Below are positions 50,601 to 54,757 of a stretch of 64,000 bases of DNA, one piece after another. The stretch comes from Ceratotherium simum simum. Its lineage: Eukaryota; Chordata; Mammalia; Perissodactyla; Rhinocerotidae. The stretch spans positions 41,009,641-41,073,640 of the forward strand of contig NW_004454156.1 of the NCBI RefSeq assembly GCF_000283155.1, read 5' to 3'. Position numbers and translations under genes: made by a program. Under the pieces are notes generated by a model. It searched no databases. It was not told the DNA's origin and was given only the letters and a program-made list of their open reading frames with translations. Every line of letters starts with the position of its first letter. The first letter of the stretch is position 1.

Positions 50601-52148
50601 TGCTGAGGCCGCGTCCCACATACAGCAACTAGAAGGATGTGCAACTATGACATACAACTATCTACTGGGGCTTTGGGGGAAAAAAATAAATCAATAAAAT
50701 TATTAAAAAAAAAAAAAAAAAAAAGTCTCCAGGGGCAAGCCCCAGTGGCGTAGTGGTTAAGTTCAGCACACTCTGCCTAGGCAGCCCAGGTTCAGTTCCC
50801 AGATGTGGACCTACACCACTCGTGGCCATGCTGGGGTGGCGACCCACATACAAAATAGATAAAGACTGGCAACAGATGTTAGCTCAGGGTGAATCTTCCT
50901 CAGCAAAAAAAAAAAAACCTTCCAAATACAGAATTAAAACATTTATACTGCACTTAAACTTTACAAACTGACACTTCTCATATCCTAAAAATAGGAAATA
51001 TACTATATTGATTTTATCAACTAATCACATCAATCCAGCAAATGTGAAAATATAATCAACAATTTGGTATGAAGACAGAAATATTATCTCACTTTATTAG
51101 AGAGCTCAGTATTATAATCTTTTATATTCTGTTTCAGATGATTTAAAATCCAGTAACTCTGAAAAATGTACTTTCAAACTAAATGATATGAACATCAATG
51201 CACACAAAATAATTTAAGTTAGGATGGACTTACAAATTAAGTAATGAATATGTAACAGAAAAATACATATGGCTGAAATTTTAAACTGGGATTGTTAAGA
51301 GATATGATACATAGCAAAGGTTACTGGTTGTCCACTAATATTTATTCCTTTCTTTTTTTTAATATTAAAAAAAAAAAGAACCACCTCTTTCCCAGTCTTC
51401 TCAGTTTGATGTGGCTGTATGACTAAATTCTGGCTAACGGGGTAAATATGAAAAGGGTAAATGTGAGAGAGTTTGTGAAAGCGAACAAGAAGGAATGAAG
51501 GAGAGGGGCAGCGGGACAAATGGAAGGAGGGAGGGAGAGTACAAGGGTCACACCAGTGTACTACCCTGGCCTTTTGCCCTCCCTTTCCCTATGAATGGGA
51601 AATAATGATACTTGGAGCAGCTGTCTTGGACTCACAAAATGGAAACTAAGTGTTGAGGTAAGCCCCTACACTTAGTCCCGCACTGTACTGGAAAGAAACT
51701 ATCTTATTTAAACCATTGTATTCTGGAGTCTCTGTTTACAGTGGTTTAACCTGTACAGTTCACACTTAAATACCACTCAACAAGCATCAATTAATTATGC
51801 AGAGGAAAGACAGATATTTAAACAAAGTTGTGATCAATAAGTCAATTCTTTGTTTTTATAGGAGTACATATATAATGTCCTCAAAAGAACATAATTTCAT
51901 TGAACCTGTAATTATATCTGAGATGACATTAAGTAGAAAAACACATTGATACCTATTTCAACTTACCTCTGTAACAGGTAATTCAAGCTGAACCACATCA
52001 TCCTGCTTTGAAACTGGAGTTTGCAGAGCAGTGTCTAACAACAAGATTCCATTAAGGTCCTTCCTACACCCTACCGCATAATCATCCACAAATATAACTT
52101 TATCCACGGCAGAAATATACTGACATTTCACCTGTCCACCTGGTTTAG
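2541..52148 (-). CDS. BIRC6: BIRC6 (BRUCE/Apollon), exons 2-22 of a longer gene, partial at both ends
   Basis: Seen: 21 GT-AG exons on the minus strand join without a stop into 4293 nt (about 1431 codons), and every splice phase matches its neighbour. The translated exons match BIRC6 as I know it, including the large exon 10 product and a BIR zinc module with C-x2-C-x16-H-x6-C spacing. Known of the family: BIRC6 is a cytosolic, membrane-associated protein of roughly 4850 residues and about 530 kDa. It is an inhibitor of apoptosis with an N-terminal WD40-like/BIR region and a C-terminal UBC domain, acts as an E2/E3 hybrid with UBA6 as E1, and ubiquitinates SMAC/DIABLO, HTRA2, caspases and LC3. 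The window holds the N-terminal part only. The first exon here starts in phase 2 with two bases of a split codon, so exon 1 (initiator Met, about 100 residues, promoter) is off the right edge. The scaffold and UBC exons are off the left edge. No sign of decay was seen, so this is the functional locus and not a pseudogene. Confidence 0.97.
3535..3682 (-). CDS. BIRC6: BIRC6 exon 21
   Basis: 148 bp, phase 1 to 2. Acceptor gttttcag, donor ACAAG|GTATTT. Encodes GSVYWYFVLLNYVKDEDLAG then CSTACASLLTAVSRQLQDRL and TPMEALLQT, two amphipathic helices of the scaffold. Confidence 0.95.
3683..5360 (-). other. BIRC6 intron 20
   Basis: 1678 bp between exons 21 and 20. Contains one ERE-type SINE (4619-4806). 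I see nothing else beyond AT-rich intronic DNA. Confidence 0.85.
4619..4806 (-). repeat. ERE-type SINE, minus orientation
   Basis: Reads from poly-T through 'ctgaggaagat', 'taacatctgtgacaatcttc', to 'ttaaccactaggccatggg' and 'gcagcccc', the reverse complement of an ERE head. Divergent, with a weak AT-rich target duplication. It is in the same orientation as BIRC6, one of only four such copies. Confidence 0.88.
5361..5458 (-). CDS. BIRC6: BIRC6 exon 20
   Basis: 98 bp, phase 2 to 1. Acceptor ttttttcag, donor TGGTG|GTATGT. Encodes NGKCDPCQPGFGSVLLKALL then DNMSFLPAAATG, a helical scaffold segment with a Cys-x2-Cys pair near its start. Confidence 0.94.
6119..6250 (-). CDS. BIRC6: BIRC6 exon 19 (weak donor)
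   Basis: 132 bp, phase 2 to 2 (in-frame if skipped). Acceptor gttttgcag, donor ATCAG|GTTGGT, again with T at +3. Encodes SKEGNESLLSKTRKCLSDIV then RICFFEAGRSIAHKCARFLA and LCI, a helical scaffold segment. It is separated from exon 18 by a 93-bp intron. Confidence 0.95.
6344..6505 (-). CDS. BIRC6: BIRC6 exon 18 (weak donor)
   Basis: 162 bp, phase 2 to 2 (in-frame if skipped). Acceptor ttttgtag, donor GGAAG|GTTAAT, with T at +3 and A at +4, a poor match to GTRAGT. Encodes VQRCAMLQFSEFHEKLLNTL through VLDILCWLAGVHSNGPG, helical ARM/HEAT-like scaffold sequence. The following intron is only 93 bp (6251-6343). Confidence 0.95.
7006..7139 (-). CDS. BIRC6: BIRC6 exon 17
   Basis: 134 bp, phase 0 to 2. 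Acceptor atgtttag, donor GAAAG|GTAACC. Encodes EKSSNVKNENASGTRKSENL then RGCDLLQEVSVTIRRFKKTS and ISKE. A polar, probably disordered stretch is followed by the start of the helical-repeat scaffold. Confidence 0.95.
7140..8145 (-). other. BIRC6 intron 16
   Basis: 1006 bp. Holds a MIR element; the rest is unremarkable. Confidence 0.85.
7385..7640 (+). repeat. MIR SINE
   Basis: MIR-type layout: a 'ctgagctacagcacttataa' core, then 'tatgaagaatggagataata', 'gaggattaaatcagataa' and a terminal 'tgatattgctattattg'. Old and diverged. Confidence 0.75.
8146..8324 (-). CDS. BIRC6: BIRC6 exon 16
   Basis: 179 bp, phase 1 to 0. Acceptor ctcctccag, donor GCAAG|GTATGA. Encodes GMAGGKYRSFLIHVKAVNER through SLKHQSNKGYSLASLLAKVA and AGK. 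The RSFLIHVKAV strand fits the end of a beta-sandwich. Confidence 0.95.
8726..8744. repeat. (CA)n microsatellite
   Basis: A short pure CA dinucleotide run of about nine units. Confidence 0.9.
8755..8985 (+). repeat. MIR SINE
   Basis: Well-preserved MIR: 'gctttgggtcactacctggg', 'ctctgccatttattgggc', 'ctcagtttcttcaaatgtat', 'gtgcctggcacaaaggaagc' and 'ctcaataaatactgg'. Confidence 0.88.
10381..10512 (-). CDS. BIRC6: BIRC6 exon 15
   Basis: 132 bp, phase 1 to 1. Acceptor ctttttag, donor TAAAG|GTGAAG. Encodes CLRLCPFLEDHKEDILCGPV then WLASGLDLSGHAGMLTLTSP and KLVK. It continues the beta-rich module begun in exon 13. Confidence 0.95.
10994..11083 (-). CDS. BIRC6: BIRC6 exon 14
   Basis: 90 bp, phase 1 to 1 (in-frame cassette size). 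Acceptor tctccag, donor ACAGT|GTGAGT, which lacks the usual exonic G at -1. Encodes ALNIEVEQNGKPSLVDLNEE and MQHMDVEESQ, ending in a split Cys codon. The split Cys and the next exon's reading frame confirm this donor rather than one a few bases away. Confidence 0.93.
11084..12141 (-). other. BIRC6 intron 13
   Basis: 1058 bp of mostly unique AT-rich DNA. An imperfect CA/CATA repeat lies at about 11455-11505. No repeat family recognised. Confidence 0.8.
12142..12302 (-). CDS. BIRC6: BIRC6 exon 13
   Basis: 161 bp, phase 2 to 1. Acceptor tttgacag, donor TAATG|GTAAGA. Encodes NSWDEHVFELVLPKACMVGH through VTLLKNKAPGLGKVN. The alternating hydrophobic pattern suggests a beta-sandwich (carbohydrate-binding-module-like) fold; this is inference from the sequence pattern. 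Confidence 0.95.
12537..12652 (+). repeat. MER5A-type hAT transposon fragment
   Basis: Matches the MER5A pattern: 'cctcaaagtgtggactatag', 'gcatcagaattatgtgcaga', 'ttcctgggcttcaccc', 'gagtggggtcccagaaaacc'. A short non-autonomous DNA transposon remnant. Confidence 0.75.
12692..12877 (-). repeat. ERE2-type SINE, minus, with perfect 15-bp TSD
   Basis: Reverse-complement ERE2: 'aaagccccagtagatag', 'gcacatccttctagttgctg', 'ttaactgctaaaccacggag' and 'ccggccc'. It is flanked by identical 15-bp duplications tattctctcatttta at 12677-12691 and 12878-12892, marking a fairly recent insertion. Confidence 0.95.
12950..13850 (+). repeat. L2-like LINE 3' region
   Basis: A long diverged stretch ending in L2-style 3' sequence: 'ccccactagaatgtaaattt', 'catgagagctat', 'gagtgcctgcacaaaacaag', 'atttgttaaataaattt'. 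The 5' part ('gtgatctggctaccaactac', 'gggtctttgtacttgcta') has the same old-LINE character. The exact family is inferred. Confidence 0.65.
14066..14291 (-). CDS. BIRC6: BIRC6 exon 12, Gln/His-rich stretch
   Basis: 226 bp, phase 1 to 2. Acceptor attgttaag, donor GACAG|GTAAAA. Encodes GVDLLVDQPFALDILTSLVE, then a low-complexity run (EVQQEQQQRRHPQHLHQQHH) and TRTWKLQTD. The Gln/His run is imperfect, with mixed CAG/CAA/CAT codons, so it is less prone to slippage than a pure CAG tract. Confidence 0.95.
14292..16527 (-). other. BIRC6 intron 11
   Basis: 2236 bp. Contains a MER20 element; otherwise I see no recognisable feature. Confidence 0.85.
15325..15525 (+). repeat. MER20 hAT transposon
   Basis: Near full-length MER20 layout: 'tctcaactgggggagaatct', 'ccagtaggtagaagcca', 'gagatgctgctaata', 'cacaggacagtcctccc', 'aattatctagtccaaaatgt' and 'gagtttgagaaactctgaca'. 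Confidence 0.85.
16528..16677 (-). CDS. BIRC6: BIRC6 exon 11
   Basis: 150 bp, phase 1 to 1. Acceptor ccccgtag, donor TTCAG|GTATTA. Encodes GGELHFLQIGGTCDDIDEAD through PLSNPSSPGIS. The ELHFLQIGG stretch looks like a propeller strand; the rest is an acidic and serine/proline-rich loop. The length is divisible by three, making this a possible cassette exon. Confidence 0.95.
16925..17075 (+). repeat. Ancient MIR/L2-type fragment
   Basis: Contains 'ttcatttagtcttcataaaa', 'cacttt', 'acagatgaggaaaccaatgc', the hallmark 'bases-of-exon-like' string of an old mammalian SINE/LINE tail. Confidence 0.6.
17240..19560 (+). repeat. L1/HAL1-type LINE, 5' and ORF1 region
   Basis: Contains phrases typical of L1 ORF1-region DNA: 'ttcctggagttgaaaagc', 'gaaataatgggcaaaaattc', 'gaaagcagcaagttaaaa', 'cagaaacaatggaggcaaga', 'tttttgctggcagatctgcc'. 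No frame stays open for long, so it is dead. Interrupted by an ERE at 18313-18609. Confidence 0.78.
18313..18609 (+). repeat. Hybrid ERE SINE (ERE2-like head, ERE1-like tail)
   Basis: The head reads 'gggccagccctatggcttag' and 'gcgcgcgctctgctactggc', with ERE2 middle 'cagcaactagaaggatgtgc' and 'tactggggctttggggg'. The tail is ERE1-type ('agatgttagctcagagcc', 'cctcagcaaaaagaggagga'). Flanked by the 12-bp duplication agttcactagag at 18301-18312 and 18610-18621, so head and tail were inserted as one unit. Confidence 0.93.
19585..19890 (+). repeat. L1 5' UTR-like fragment
   Basis: A locally GC-rich stretch beginning 'taaggtcacgccaaatggca' then 'gaagctccagaggtcaggac', resembling the start of an older L1 5' UTR. 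It abuts the preceding LINE and may be a second, separately inserted piece. Confidence 0.5.
20632..20865 (+). repeat. MIR SINE
   Basis: Clear MIR: 'gcccaggtttgaatgctgac', 'gtgacttaggcaagttactt', 'cctcagtttccttatctgta', 'aaaatggagacagtaatagt'. Confidence 0.9.
21480..21690 (+). repeat. Ancient MIR/L2-type fragment
   Basis: Old-repeat strings 'ttacatacattatttcattt', 'ataaagaaacaaaggttta' and 'aagtaacttgcccaaggcca', just 260 bp downstream of exon 10. Confidence 0.6.
21952..23346 (-). CDS. BIRC6: BIRC6 exon 10 (1395-bp internal exon)
   Basis: 1395 bp, phase 1 to 1, so in-frame if skipped. Acceptor tttcaaag, donor CAAAG|GTAAGC. Encodes about 465 residues, from GHTSQKEAMDVSLDI to CSGTDRLCACTK. The first half is serine-rich linker (SKSEKTKEKHQEQHN, SPATSPISSNSHRS, EQGSTDNESCANSE). 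The second half returns to propeller-like sequence, including ILYKMNYATRIVTLEEEP and the WD-like GHLVITTQGGYVKILDLSNF. No in-frame stop or frameshift. Overlapping plus-strand open frames here are antisense shadows. Confidence 0.97.
23614..23817 (+). repeat. ERE2-type SINE with 13-bp TSD
   Basis: Full ERE2: 'ggccggccccacggcttagc', 'gcgcgcgctccgctgctggc', 'cagcaactagaaggatgtgc', 'tactggggctttgggtg' and an (AAAT)n tail. Flanked by aaaaaattaggag at 23601-23613 and 23818-23830. Confidence 0.95.
23977..24234 (+). repeat. Hybrid ERE SINE (ERE1-like head)
   Basis: Head 'accagcccggtggcgcagcg', middle 'gcaactagaaggatgtacaa' and 'ctatgtactggggctttg', then ERE1-type tail 'cagaggaagattggcgacag'. Flanked by aaacattattgtaatc at 23961-23976 and a one-mismatch copy at 24235-24250. 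It lies about 160 bp from the previous ERE. Confidence 0.93.
25459..25604. repeat. Tandem duplication, 2 x 73 bp
   Basis: Two head-to-tail copies (25459-25531 and 25532-25604), each starting gcttcttcccaactattta and ending agacagacaaa. They differ at only about three positions (for example ATGAACATCTGG against ATCAACATCCGG). The unit matches no repeat family I recognise. Confidence 0.95.
27975..28033 (-). CDS. BIRC6: BIRC6 exon 9 (59-bp micro-scale exon)
   Basis: 59 bp, phase 2 to 1. Acceptor cttttaag, donor GACAG|GTATGT. Encodes DDLLEDSDSEEHSRSDSVT. This is a very acidic, serine-rich linker with clustered S/D/E that looks like CK2-type phosphorylation substrate sequence (inference). It is the shortest coding exon in the window. 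Confidence 0.95.
28942..29146 (+). repeat. ERE1 SINE, internally shortened head, first of a stacked pair
   Basis: Begins 'gcctggtccagggtttgctg', lacking most of the tRNA-like head, then runs through the ERE1 tail ('gtagaggaagatgaacacag', 'ttagcttagggctaattctc') to an A-tail. Target duplication aaatgcttaaggg at 28929-28941 and 29147-29159. Confidence 0.9.
29160..29337 (+). repeat. ERE1 SINE, second of a stacked pair
   Basis: Starts directly after the previous element's right duplication with 'gggccagcccggtggcatag' and ends in an A-tail followed by a third, slightly changed copy of the target (actgcttaagg, 29339-29349). The internal part is deleted relative to full-length ERE1. Confidence 0.9.
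29850..29995 (+). repeat. L1 3' end fragment
   Basis: Contains 'ttgaattgtacacttaaaga', 'gtaaattttatgatatgtaa', 'ttacacatcaataaacca', the typical 3' terminal sequence of an old L1. Confidence 0.7.
30573..30826 (-). repeat. ERE1 SINE, minus orientation
   Basis: Reverse-complement ERE1 with a (TTTA)n tail, 'taacatctgccaatcatcct', 'acatccgtgcccatcttcct', ending 'accaccgggccggcccc'. A degraded 18-bp duplication ctcacacaatataattta / ctcacactgtatatttta flanks it, with several mismatches. Confidence 0.93.
32619..32779 (-). CDS. BIRC6: BIRC6 exon 8
   Basis: 161 bp, phase 0 to 2. Acceptor tgtttag, donor GATAG|GTATGT. Encodes VHLKFEINAYDPAIVQQLIL, then a serine-rich acidic stretch to KLEGDS, entering a probably disordered linker. 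The intron separating it from exon 7 is only 81 bp (32780-32860), the shortest in the window. Confidence 0.95.
32861..33083 (-). CDS. BIRC6: BIRC6 exon 7, BIR zinc ligands 3 and 4 plus WD-like repeat
   Basis: 223 bp, phase 2 to 0. Acceptor ctgtgtaaag, donor TGAAG|GTATGT. It opens with SEHERHSPNCPFVKG, giving the zinc-binding His and last Cys (H-x6-C) of the BIR domain. It then encodes a blade-like stretch ending KRGKICIWDVSKLMK, a recognisable WD40-type GKICIWD strand. The BIR domain is therefore inserted within the propeller sequence. Confidence 0.96.
33476..33725 (+). repeat. L1 3' end fragment
   Basis: Typical L1 3' terminal text: 'agcatggtgacaatagttaa', 'caatactgtattgcatatgt', 'gattgtggtgaacttttcac', 'caccttaaatatatacaatt'. 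Followed by a TATC/TATA-rich simple repeat to about 33765. Confidence 0.8.
34091..34335 (+). repeat. ERE1 SINE with 16-bp TSD
   Basis: Full ERE1 ('ggggccagcccagtggcgta', 'ttgtcaagccatgctgtggt', 'agcaaaaagaggaggactgg') with the A-tail converted to (CA)n. Target duplication aagaataaaatactag at 34075-34090 and a one-mismatch copy at 34336-34351. Confidence 0.95.
34810..35430 (+). repeat. Old LINE-derived sequence
   Basis: Contains 'aaccactgttataaatt', 'gacttttccagtttttcact', 'aagtggaattgctaaataat', 'tatgagagtcccactttcc', phrases of a common old mammalian LINE region. Family not determined. Confidence 0.55.
36064..36345 (+). repeat. Two adjoining MIR fragments
   Basis: Two successive MIR cores: 'atcctggctccaccacatac' to 'taaagattaaattggag', then 'atgataataatatctacttc' to 'ggatggtacctggcaaac'. 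This could be one MIR with an internal duplication or two insertions. Confidence 0.7.
36557..36862 (-). repeat. Hybrid ERE SINE, minus, with 14-bp TSD
   Basis: Reads poly-T, ERE1-type tail, a second T-run, ERE2 body ('cccaaagctccagtagatag', 'gcacatccttctagttgctg') and head ('ccactaagccacagggctgg'). Flanked by aatcatgctatttt at 36543-36556 and 36863-36876, proving it moved as one composite unit. Confidence 0.94.
37151..37233 (-). CDS. BIRC6: BIRC6 exon 6, BIR zinc ligands 1 and 2
   Basis: 83 bp, phase 0 to 2. Acceptor tttgcag, donor CCTTG|GTGAGT. Encodes PASSGDDRAMCFTC and continues to the split Trp codon of the DEPW motif. CFTC supplies the first two zinc-binding cysteines of the BIR domain, and the DEPW stretch helps form the IAP-binding-motif groove in BIR folds. 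Skipping exons 6 and 7 together (306 nt) would keep frame but remove all zinc ligands. Confidence 0.96.
37234..39369 (-). other. BIRC6 intron 5
   Basis: 2136 bp. Contains one ERE. The rest is AT-rich with no recognised family. Confidence 0.85.
37911..38174 (+). repeat. Hybrid ERE SINE
   Basis: Head 'gcggccggcccggtggcgta', middle 'gaactagaaggacctacaac' and 'ctatgtactggggctttggg', tail 'aagaggaagattggcaacag'. Weak duplication actcaacag / attcaatag. Shares the unusual 'aggacctacaactaggatat' middle with the copy at 44895, suggesting one subfamily. Confidence 0.92.
39370..39481 (-). CDS. BIRC6: BIRC6 exon 5, start of BIR domain
   Basis: 112 bp, phase 2 to 0. Acceptor cttttag, donor ATCAG|GTAAAA. 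Encodes SLMYSEANRRETFTSWPHVG and then the stretch ending GFYHQ. The FTSWPH motif, followed by the W and the GF-Y pattern, is the N-terminal helical half of a BIR fold, before the zinc ligands in exons 6 and 7. Confidence 0.96.
40923..41187 (+). repeat. ERE1 SINE with perfect 14-bp TSD
   Basis: Full ERE1 ('gtcggcccagtggcatagtg', 'catcaagccatgctatggca', 'ttagctcacagccaatcttc') with an (AAAT)n tail. Flanked by aaaaattcttccca at 40909-40922 and 41188-41201. Confidence 0.95.
41339..41638 (+). repeat. Hybrid ERE SINE (ERE2 head, ERE1 tail)
   Basis: Head 'gggctggccctgtggcgtag', ERE2 middle 'cagcaactggagggatgtgc', tail 'agatgttagctcagagcggg' and 'agcaagaagaggaggattag'. Same composite layout as 18313-18609 and 36557-36862. 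No clear duplication. Confidence 0.92.
42096..42289 (-). CDS. BIRC6: BIRC6 exon 4
   Basis: 194 bp, phase 0 to 2. Acceptor ctttcag, donor GACAG|GTATAA. Encodes WATVTFHLPHHVLKSIASAI through ELGVGPGRSVD, ending in a split Arg codon completed by exon 5. It lies immediately N-terminal to the BIR domain. Confidence 0.96.
42745..42935 (+). repeat. MIR SINE
   Basis: 'acttggattccaagcccagc', 'caactatgtgacccttgtca', 'atttcagtttcccgttccta' and 'acattcaataaatgttagcc' follow the MIR layout. Confidence 0.82.
44895..45137 (+). repeat. Hybrid ERE SINE with perfect 16-bp TSD, inside the ERV remnant
   Basis: Head 'ggctggcccggtggcgtagc', middle 'gaactagacggacctacaac', tail 'ttggcaatagatgttagctc'. Flanked by aaaaggcaagttttgg at 44879-44894 and 45138-45153. 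Its younger age confirms that the ERV remnant was already in place. Confidence 0.95.
45600..45728 (+). repeat. L1 3' end fragment inside the ERV remnant
   Basis: 'caaatcactatgatgtgcac', 'ttgagactaatatgatactg', 'gaactatacttcaatgaaaa' is typical L1 3' terminal sequence with a short A-rich tail. Confidence 0.7.
47030..47052. repeat. (GGAT)n short tandem repeat
   Basis: About four GGAT units followed by TATA/CATA-rich sequence. Confidence 0.8.
47370..48060 (+). repeat. Probable ERVL-type LTR fragment
   Basis: A less AT-rich stretch with LTR-like phrases ('tttcagctccaaacctaccc', 'ttcctggcagttaggttttg', 'tgttacctcagggtttcctt') and a polyadenylation-like 'acaataaattctctgttgga' near its end. It may belong with the pol remnant upstream. 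Family not determined. Confidence 0.5.
48215..48600 (+). repeat. MaLR solo LTR (MST-like)
   Basis: Strong match to the MST LTR layout: 'ctgaatgtttgtgtcccccc', 'aaaattcatcttttgaaatc', 'cataagtcatgagggtagag'-type core, 'tttccaccatgtaaggacac', 'gtttataagctacccagtca'. Single LTR, no internal region. Confidence 0.85.
49208..49345 (-). CDS. BIRC6: BIRC6 exon 3
   Basis: 138 bp, phase 0 to 0 (46 codons), so skipping it would keep frame. Acceptor tatttag, donor CTAAG|GTAAGA. Encodes AQQLLSACLEKV through TAANHKVAK, a largely helical stretch within the N-terminal region before the BIR domain. Confidence 0.96.
50023..50042 (+). repeat. G-rich tract, potential G-quadruplex
   Basis: Two long G runs separated by a single C within AT-rich intron (tgcggggggggcggggggg and on). 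On the transcribed pre-mRNA it would be C-rich; the G-run is on the non-template side for BIRC6 RNA polarity. Unstable and sequencing-error-prone. Confidence 0.85.
50503..50725 (+). repeat. ERE2 SINE
   Basis: 'gggctggcccggtggcttag', 'atccactgctggcggcctgg', 'cagcaactagaaggatgtgc', 'tactggggctttggggg' and a long A-tail. Approximate duplication around aaaaaactctc / aaaagtctcc. Confidence 0.94.
50731..50919 (+). repeat. ERE1-type SINE directly behind an ERE2
   Basis: Starts 'ggggcaagccccagtggcgt' within six bases of the preceding element's tail and ends with 'gaatcttcctcagcaaaaaa'. The middle is shortened (single tail block). Confidence 0.92.
51967..52148 (-). CDS. BIRC6: BIRC6 exon 2
   Basis: 182 bp. 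The acceptor reads ttaacag and the donor CAGAG|GTAAGT. It begins with two bases completing a split codon, then encodes KPGGQVKCQYISAVDKVIF and on to LELPVTE, and ends in phase 0. This is part of the N-terminal WD40-like beta-propeller (residues about 1-61 of the segment encoded here). The short first exon that must precede it is not in the window. Confidence 0.96.
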
Positions 52149-52406
52149 CTGTTAAAAGAACAAAAATTCAACACTTAAAATTTTGAAACCAATAGTCCAT
52201 TAAAAATAAATGTTTGCATGGCAACTTAATACAACATATAATCCTGGACTGGAAAAAATTGTTCTAAAAGACATTATTAGAACAACTGATTTAACTGGAA
52301 TATGTACTATAGATTATATAAAAGTATCAACATAAAATTATCCAAACTTGACAACTACATTGCTGTTATAAAAGAGAACATCATTGTTCTTAGAAATAAA
52401 CACAAA

Positions 52407-52657
52407 GGGCCGGCCCTGTGGCTTGGTGGTTAAGTGCGCGCGCTGCGATGCTGGCAGCCCGGGTTCGGATCCCAGGTGCGCATTGAGGCACCACTTCTCT
52501 GTCCATCCTGGGGCCGAGTCCCACATACAGCAACTAGAAGGGTGTGCAGCTATGACATACAACTATCTACTGGGGCTTTGGGGGCAAAAAATAAAATAAA
52601 TAAAATTTAAAAAAAAAAAAGAAAAAAGTCTAAATCAAAAAAAAAAAAAAAAAAAAA
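52407..52657 (+). repeat. ERE2 SINE with extra unique segment between two A-tails
   Basis: ERE2 head and body ('ggccggccctgtggcttggt', 'cagcaactagaagggtgtgc', 'tactggggctttgggggc') end in an A-rich tail. About 16 unrelated bases (gaaaaaagtctaaatc) and a second long A-run follow. The target duplication agaaataaacaca (52392-52404; 52658-52670) lies outside the second A-run. Confidence 0.92.
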
Positions 52658-53268
52658 AGAAATAAACACAGAAATAGTAAGGGGTAAAGAGGCATGATAC
52701 ATGCGACCTACTCTCAATAGAGCAAAAGTAATATAAATGGTTATGTGGAGGAATGATAAGCCAATGTGGTAAAATATTCAAAATTAAAATTAGCGGAACT
52801 GGCTAAAGGGCATAGGGAAGTTCTTTCTACTATACTATTTCAAAATTTTTAAATATTCAATATTTTATGTCACTTTTTGCAAAAGTCAATAAGTATAAAG
52901 TCAGCATGGATAGTTTCTGGGTAATTACCTCAAAAGTTCTCTAGGGCTTTCATATCTGAGATAAAATTATGGAAAATGTTTATAATCTAACTTAAGAGAA
53001 CTAGTAAAGCCTCTAGTTCAACTACTACTGAGAAAACACAATCAACTATCACTGAAGATCAATGTTCCCTGAAGTTTCTGCTGAGCCAATATCAAAAGAG
53101 TATTTTAATGGAAAGCCAGTGAATACACTAACCATAAAATTTCTTAGAATAAGTTAGAGTAGAATTTCAAGAAGACTTACAAGAGACAGTAACACATAGA
53201 CAGAAGCCTTAAATATAATATCAAAAAAAAAGTTTGGAAAAGATAACATTGGTTTCTAAATTTATTTA

Positions 53269-54045
53269 CAGTCATGCACCACGTGATGATGTTTTGGTCA
53301 ATAACAGACTGCATATACGAGGGTGGTCCCATAAGACTAGCACCATATAGCCTAGGTGTGTATTAGGCTATACCATCTAGGTTTGTGTAAACACTGCAGG
53401 GGAAAAAGAAATTTTCCTCTACCCTTCTAGGTTATTCTGGCTGGTCTAAGAATTAAATTGCCATGAGACAGAGTAACAGGAAAAAAACAAACAACAGTTT
53501 AATAACACATAAACCTGGATAAAACCCAGGAAAACCAAGTAACTTGCCAAAACGGCCAAAGCCCACACTTTAAATACCATCCTCAGCTAAAGACAAAAGA
53601 AGATGTGGGGGGTGGGGAGAGTCAAGAATTACAAAGGAAAGGAAGGCAATTCACAGGTTGGTGAAAAGGAACAAGCATTTGCAAAACAAGTGTTTGGCCA
53701 CACAGAAACAAAAACACAGAGGGGAGCCCAACAAACAGGCTTTTCTAGGTTCCTCCCTGTCTACCACCTAATTCACATTATGCTAAGGTGACAGACAGCT
53801 TCCTTCCTGAGACAGGTTTTTTTATCTGAATTCTTTCAAGTGAAGGGGGGAGGTAACAAGAAAAACTTTATGAGTCTTTTGTTTCTTAAAAATAATCAGC
53901 CTAAAATAATTCTCATGTTAAAGAGACACATTTTGGGGTGGCAAATTTTGTTCCCCTTCACTACATTCTATGATGTTGCCATGACAAAATCACCTGACAA
54001 CGCATTTCTCAAAATGTATCCTCATTGTTAAGCGTCACATAACTG
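53269..54045 (+). mobile_element. Tigger/mariner-type MER DNA transposon, split by an LTR
   Basis: Terminal inverted repeats cagtcatgcaccacgtgatg and (reverse complement) cagttatgtgacgcttaaca, flanked by TA dinucleotides. Internal text 'gcctaggtgtgtattaggct' and 'ataccatctaggtttgtgta' matches a MER44-like non-autonomous Tigger element. 53395-53960 is a later LTR insertion. No transposase frame. Confidence 0.85.
53395..53960 (-). repeat. Solo LTR of an endogenous retrovirus, minus orientation
   Basis: Read on the minus strand it begins TGAAGGGGAACAAAATTTGC and ends TTCTTTTTCCCCTGCA, the TG...CA ends of an LTR, with an internal 'attaaactgtt' poly-A-signal-like region. It sits inside the transposon between decayed 4-5-bp duplications. 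No internal retroviral genes. Confidence 0.82.
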
Positions 54046-54256
54046 TATAAAGAGATTTATAAGGAGATTAACGTTAAGTGTTTCTACCACAGAGTCTCTG
54101 TAACAAAGACTTTCAAGAATAATCAATTGTGAAATTTTATTCCATTAGAGAAGATACTTCTAGGTGGGCGAACAATACTGCTGCCAGTATACCTTATTCT
54201 AAACTCTCACCACATCTCTACAGAACATCCCTGTTATCAGTGCTGCTATTGACTAA

Positions 54257-54757
54257 TGTGGGAGATCAAGATTTGGCCACCCTGAAATATATCTCTTTAC
54301 CTTGATTGTTTTCTCTGAAGGACATTTGACCTCCCCCACTAACTGCCTAAAGAATTTGACATGGTGGTTCCTTCCTGGAACAGATCTTCTATCATAATGG
54401 CTGTAAAGATAATGTAGGATAGAGGTTACAATAGGAAAGGCACCAAGCCCCTTTTATCAAAAACTCTGTCTCTCCCTGACCACATTATCTATAGATGACC
54501 CCGAAAAGAATTGTCCTCCTGCCCTCTGAAGTCCCAGGCCACTACCCGCCCCCAACACGCTCCTCGCCTTTAGCTGCAATACTTAAGCAAGCAGCTTAGA
54601 CAGAGGGACGAGTTGCTCATTTCTGAGTTTCTCCCACGTATACATGTTATTAAACTTGGTATTATTTTCTCCTGCTAACCTGTCTTGTTAATTATTTAGT
54701 CAGCCATACGAACCTTAAAGAAAAGGGTAGAGGGAGATTCTCTCTCTTCCCCCGACA
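54257..54757 (+). repeat. Solo LTR, plus orientation, related to the preceding LTR
   Basis: Begins TGTGGGAGATCAAG and ends TCTTCCCCCGACA, flanked by ctaa on both sides (54253-54256; 54758-54761). It has 'gttattaaacttgg' as probable polyadenylation signal. Its ends resemble the LTR at 53395-53960 in opposite orientation (shared GCCACCCxxAAATxTxTCTC and AAGGGTAGAGGxAxATT text). Confidence 0.82.

Larger units (their letters stand above)
49346..51966 (-). other. BIRC6 intron 2
   Basis: 2621 bp. Contains a G-run (50023-50042), two back-to-back EREs and otherwise AT-rich intron. A purine-rich patch lies at 51480-51540. Confidence 0.85.
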
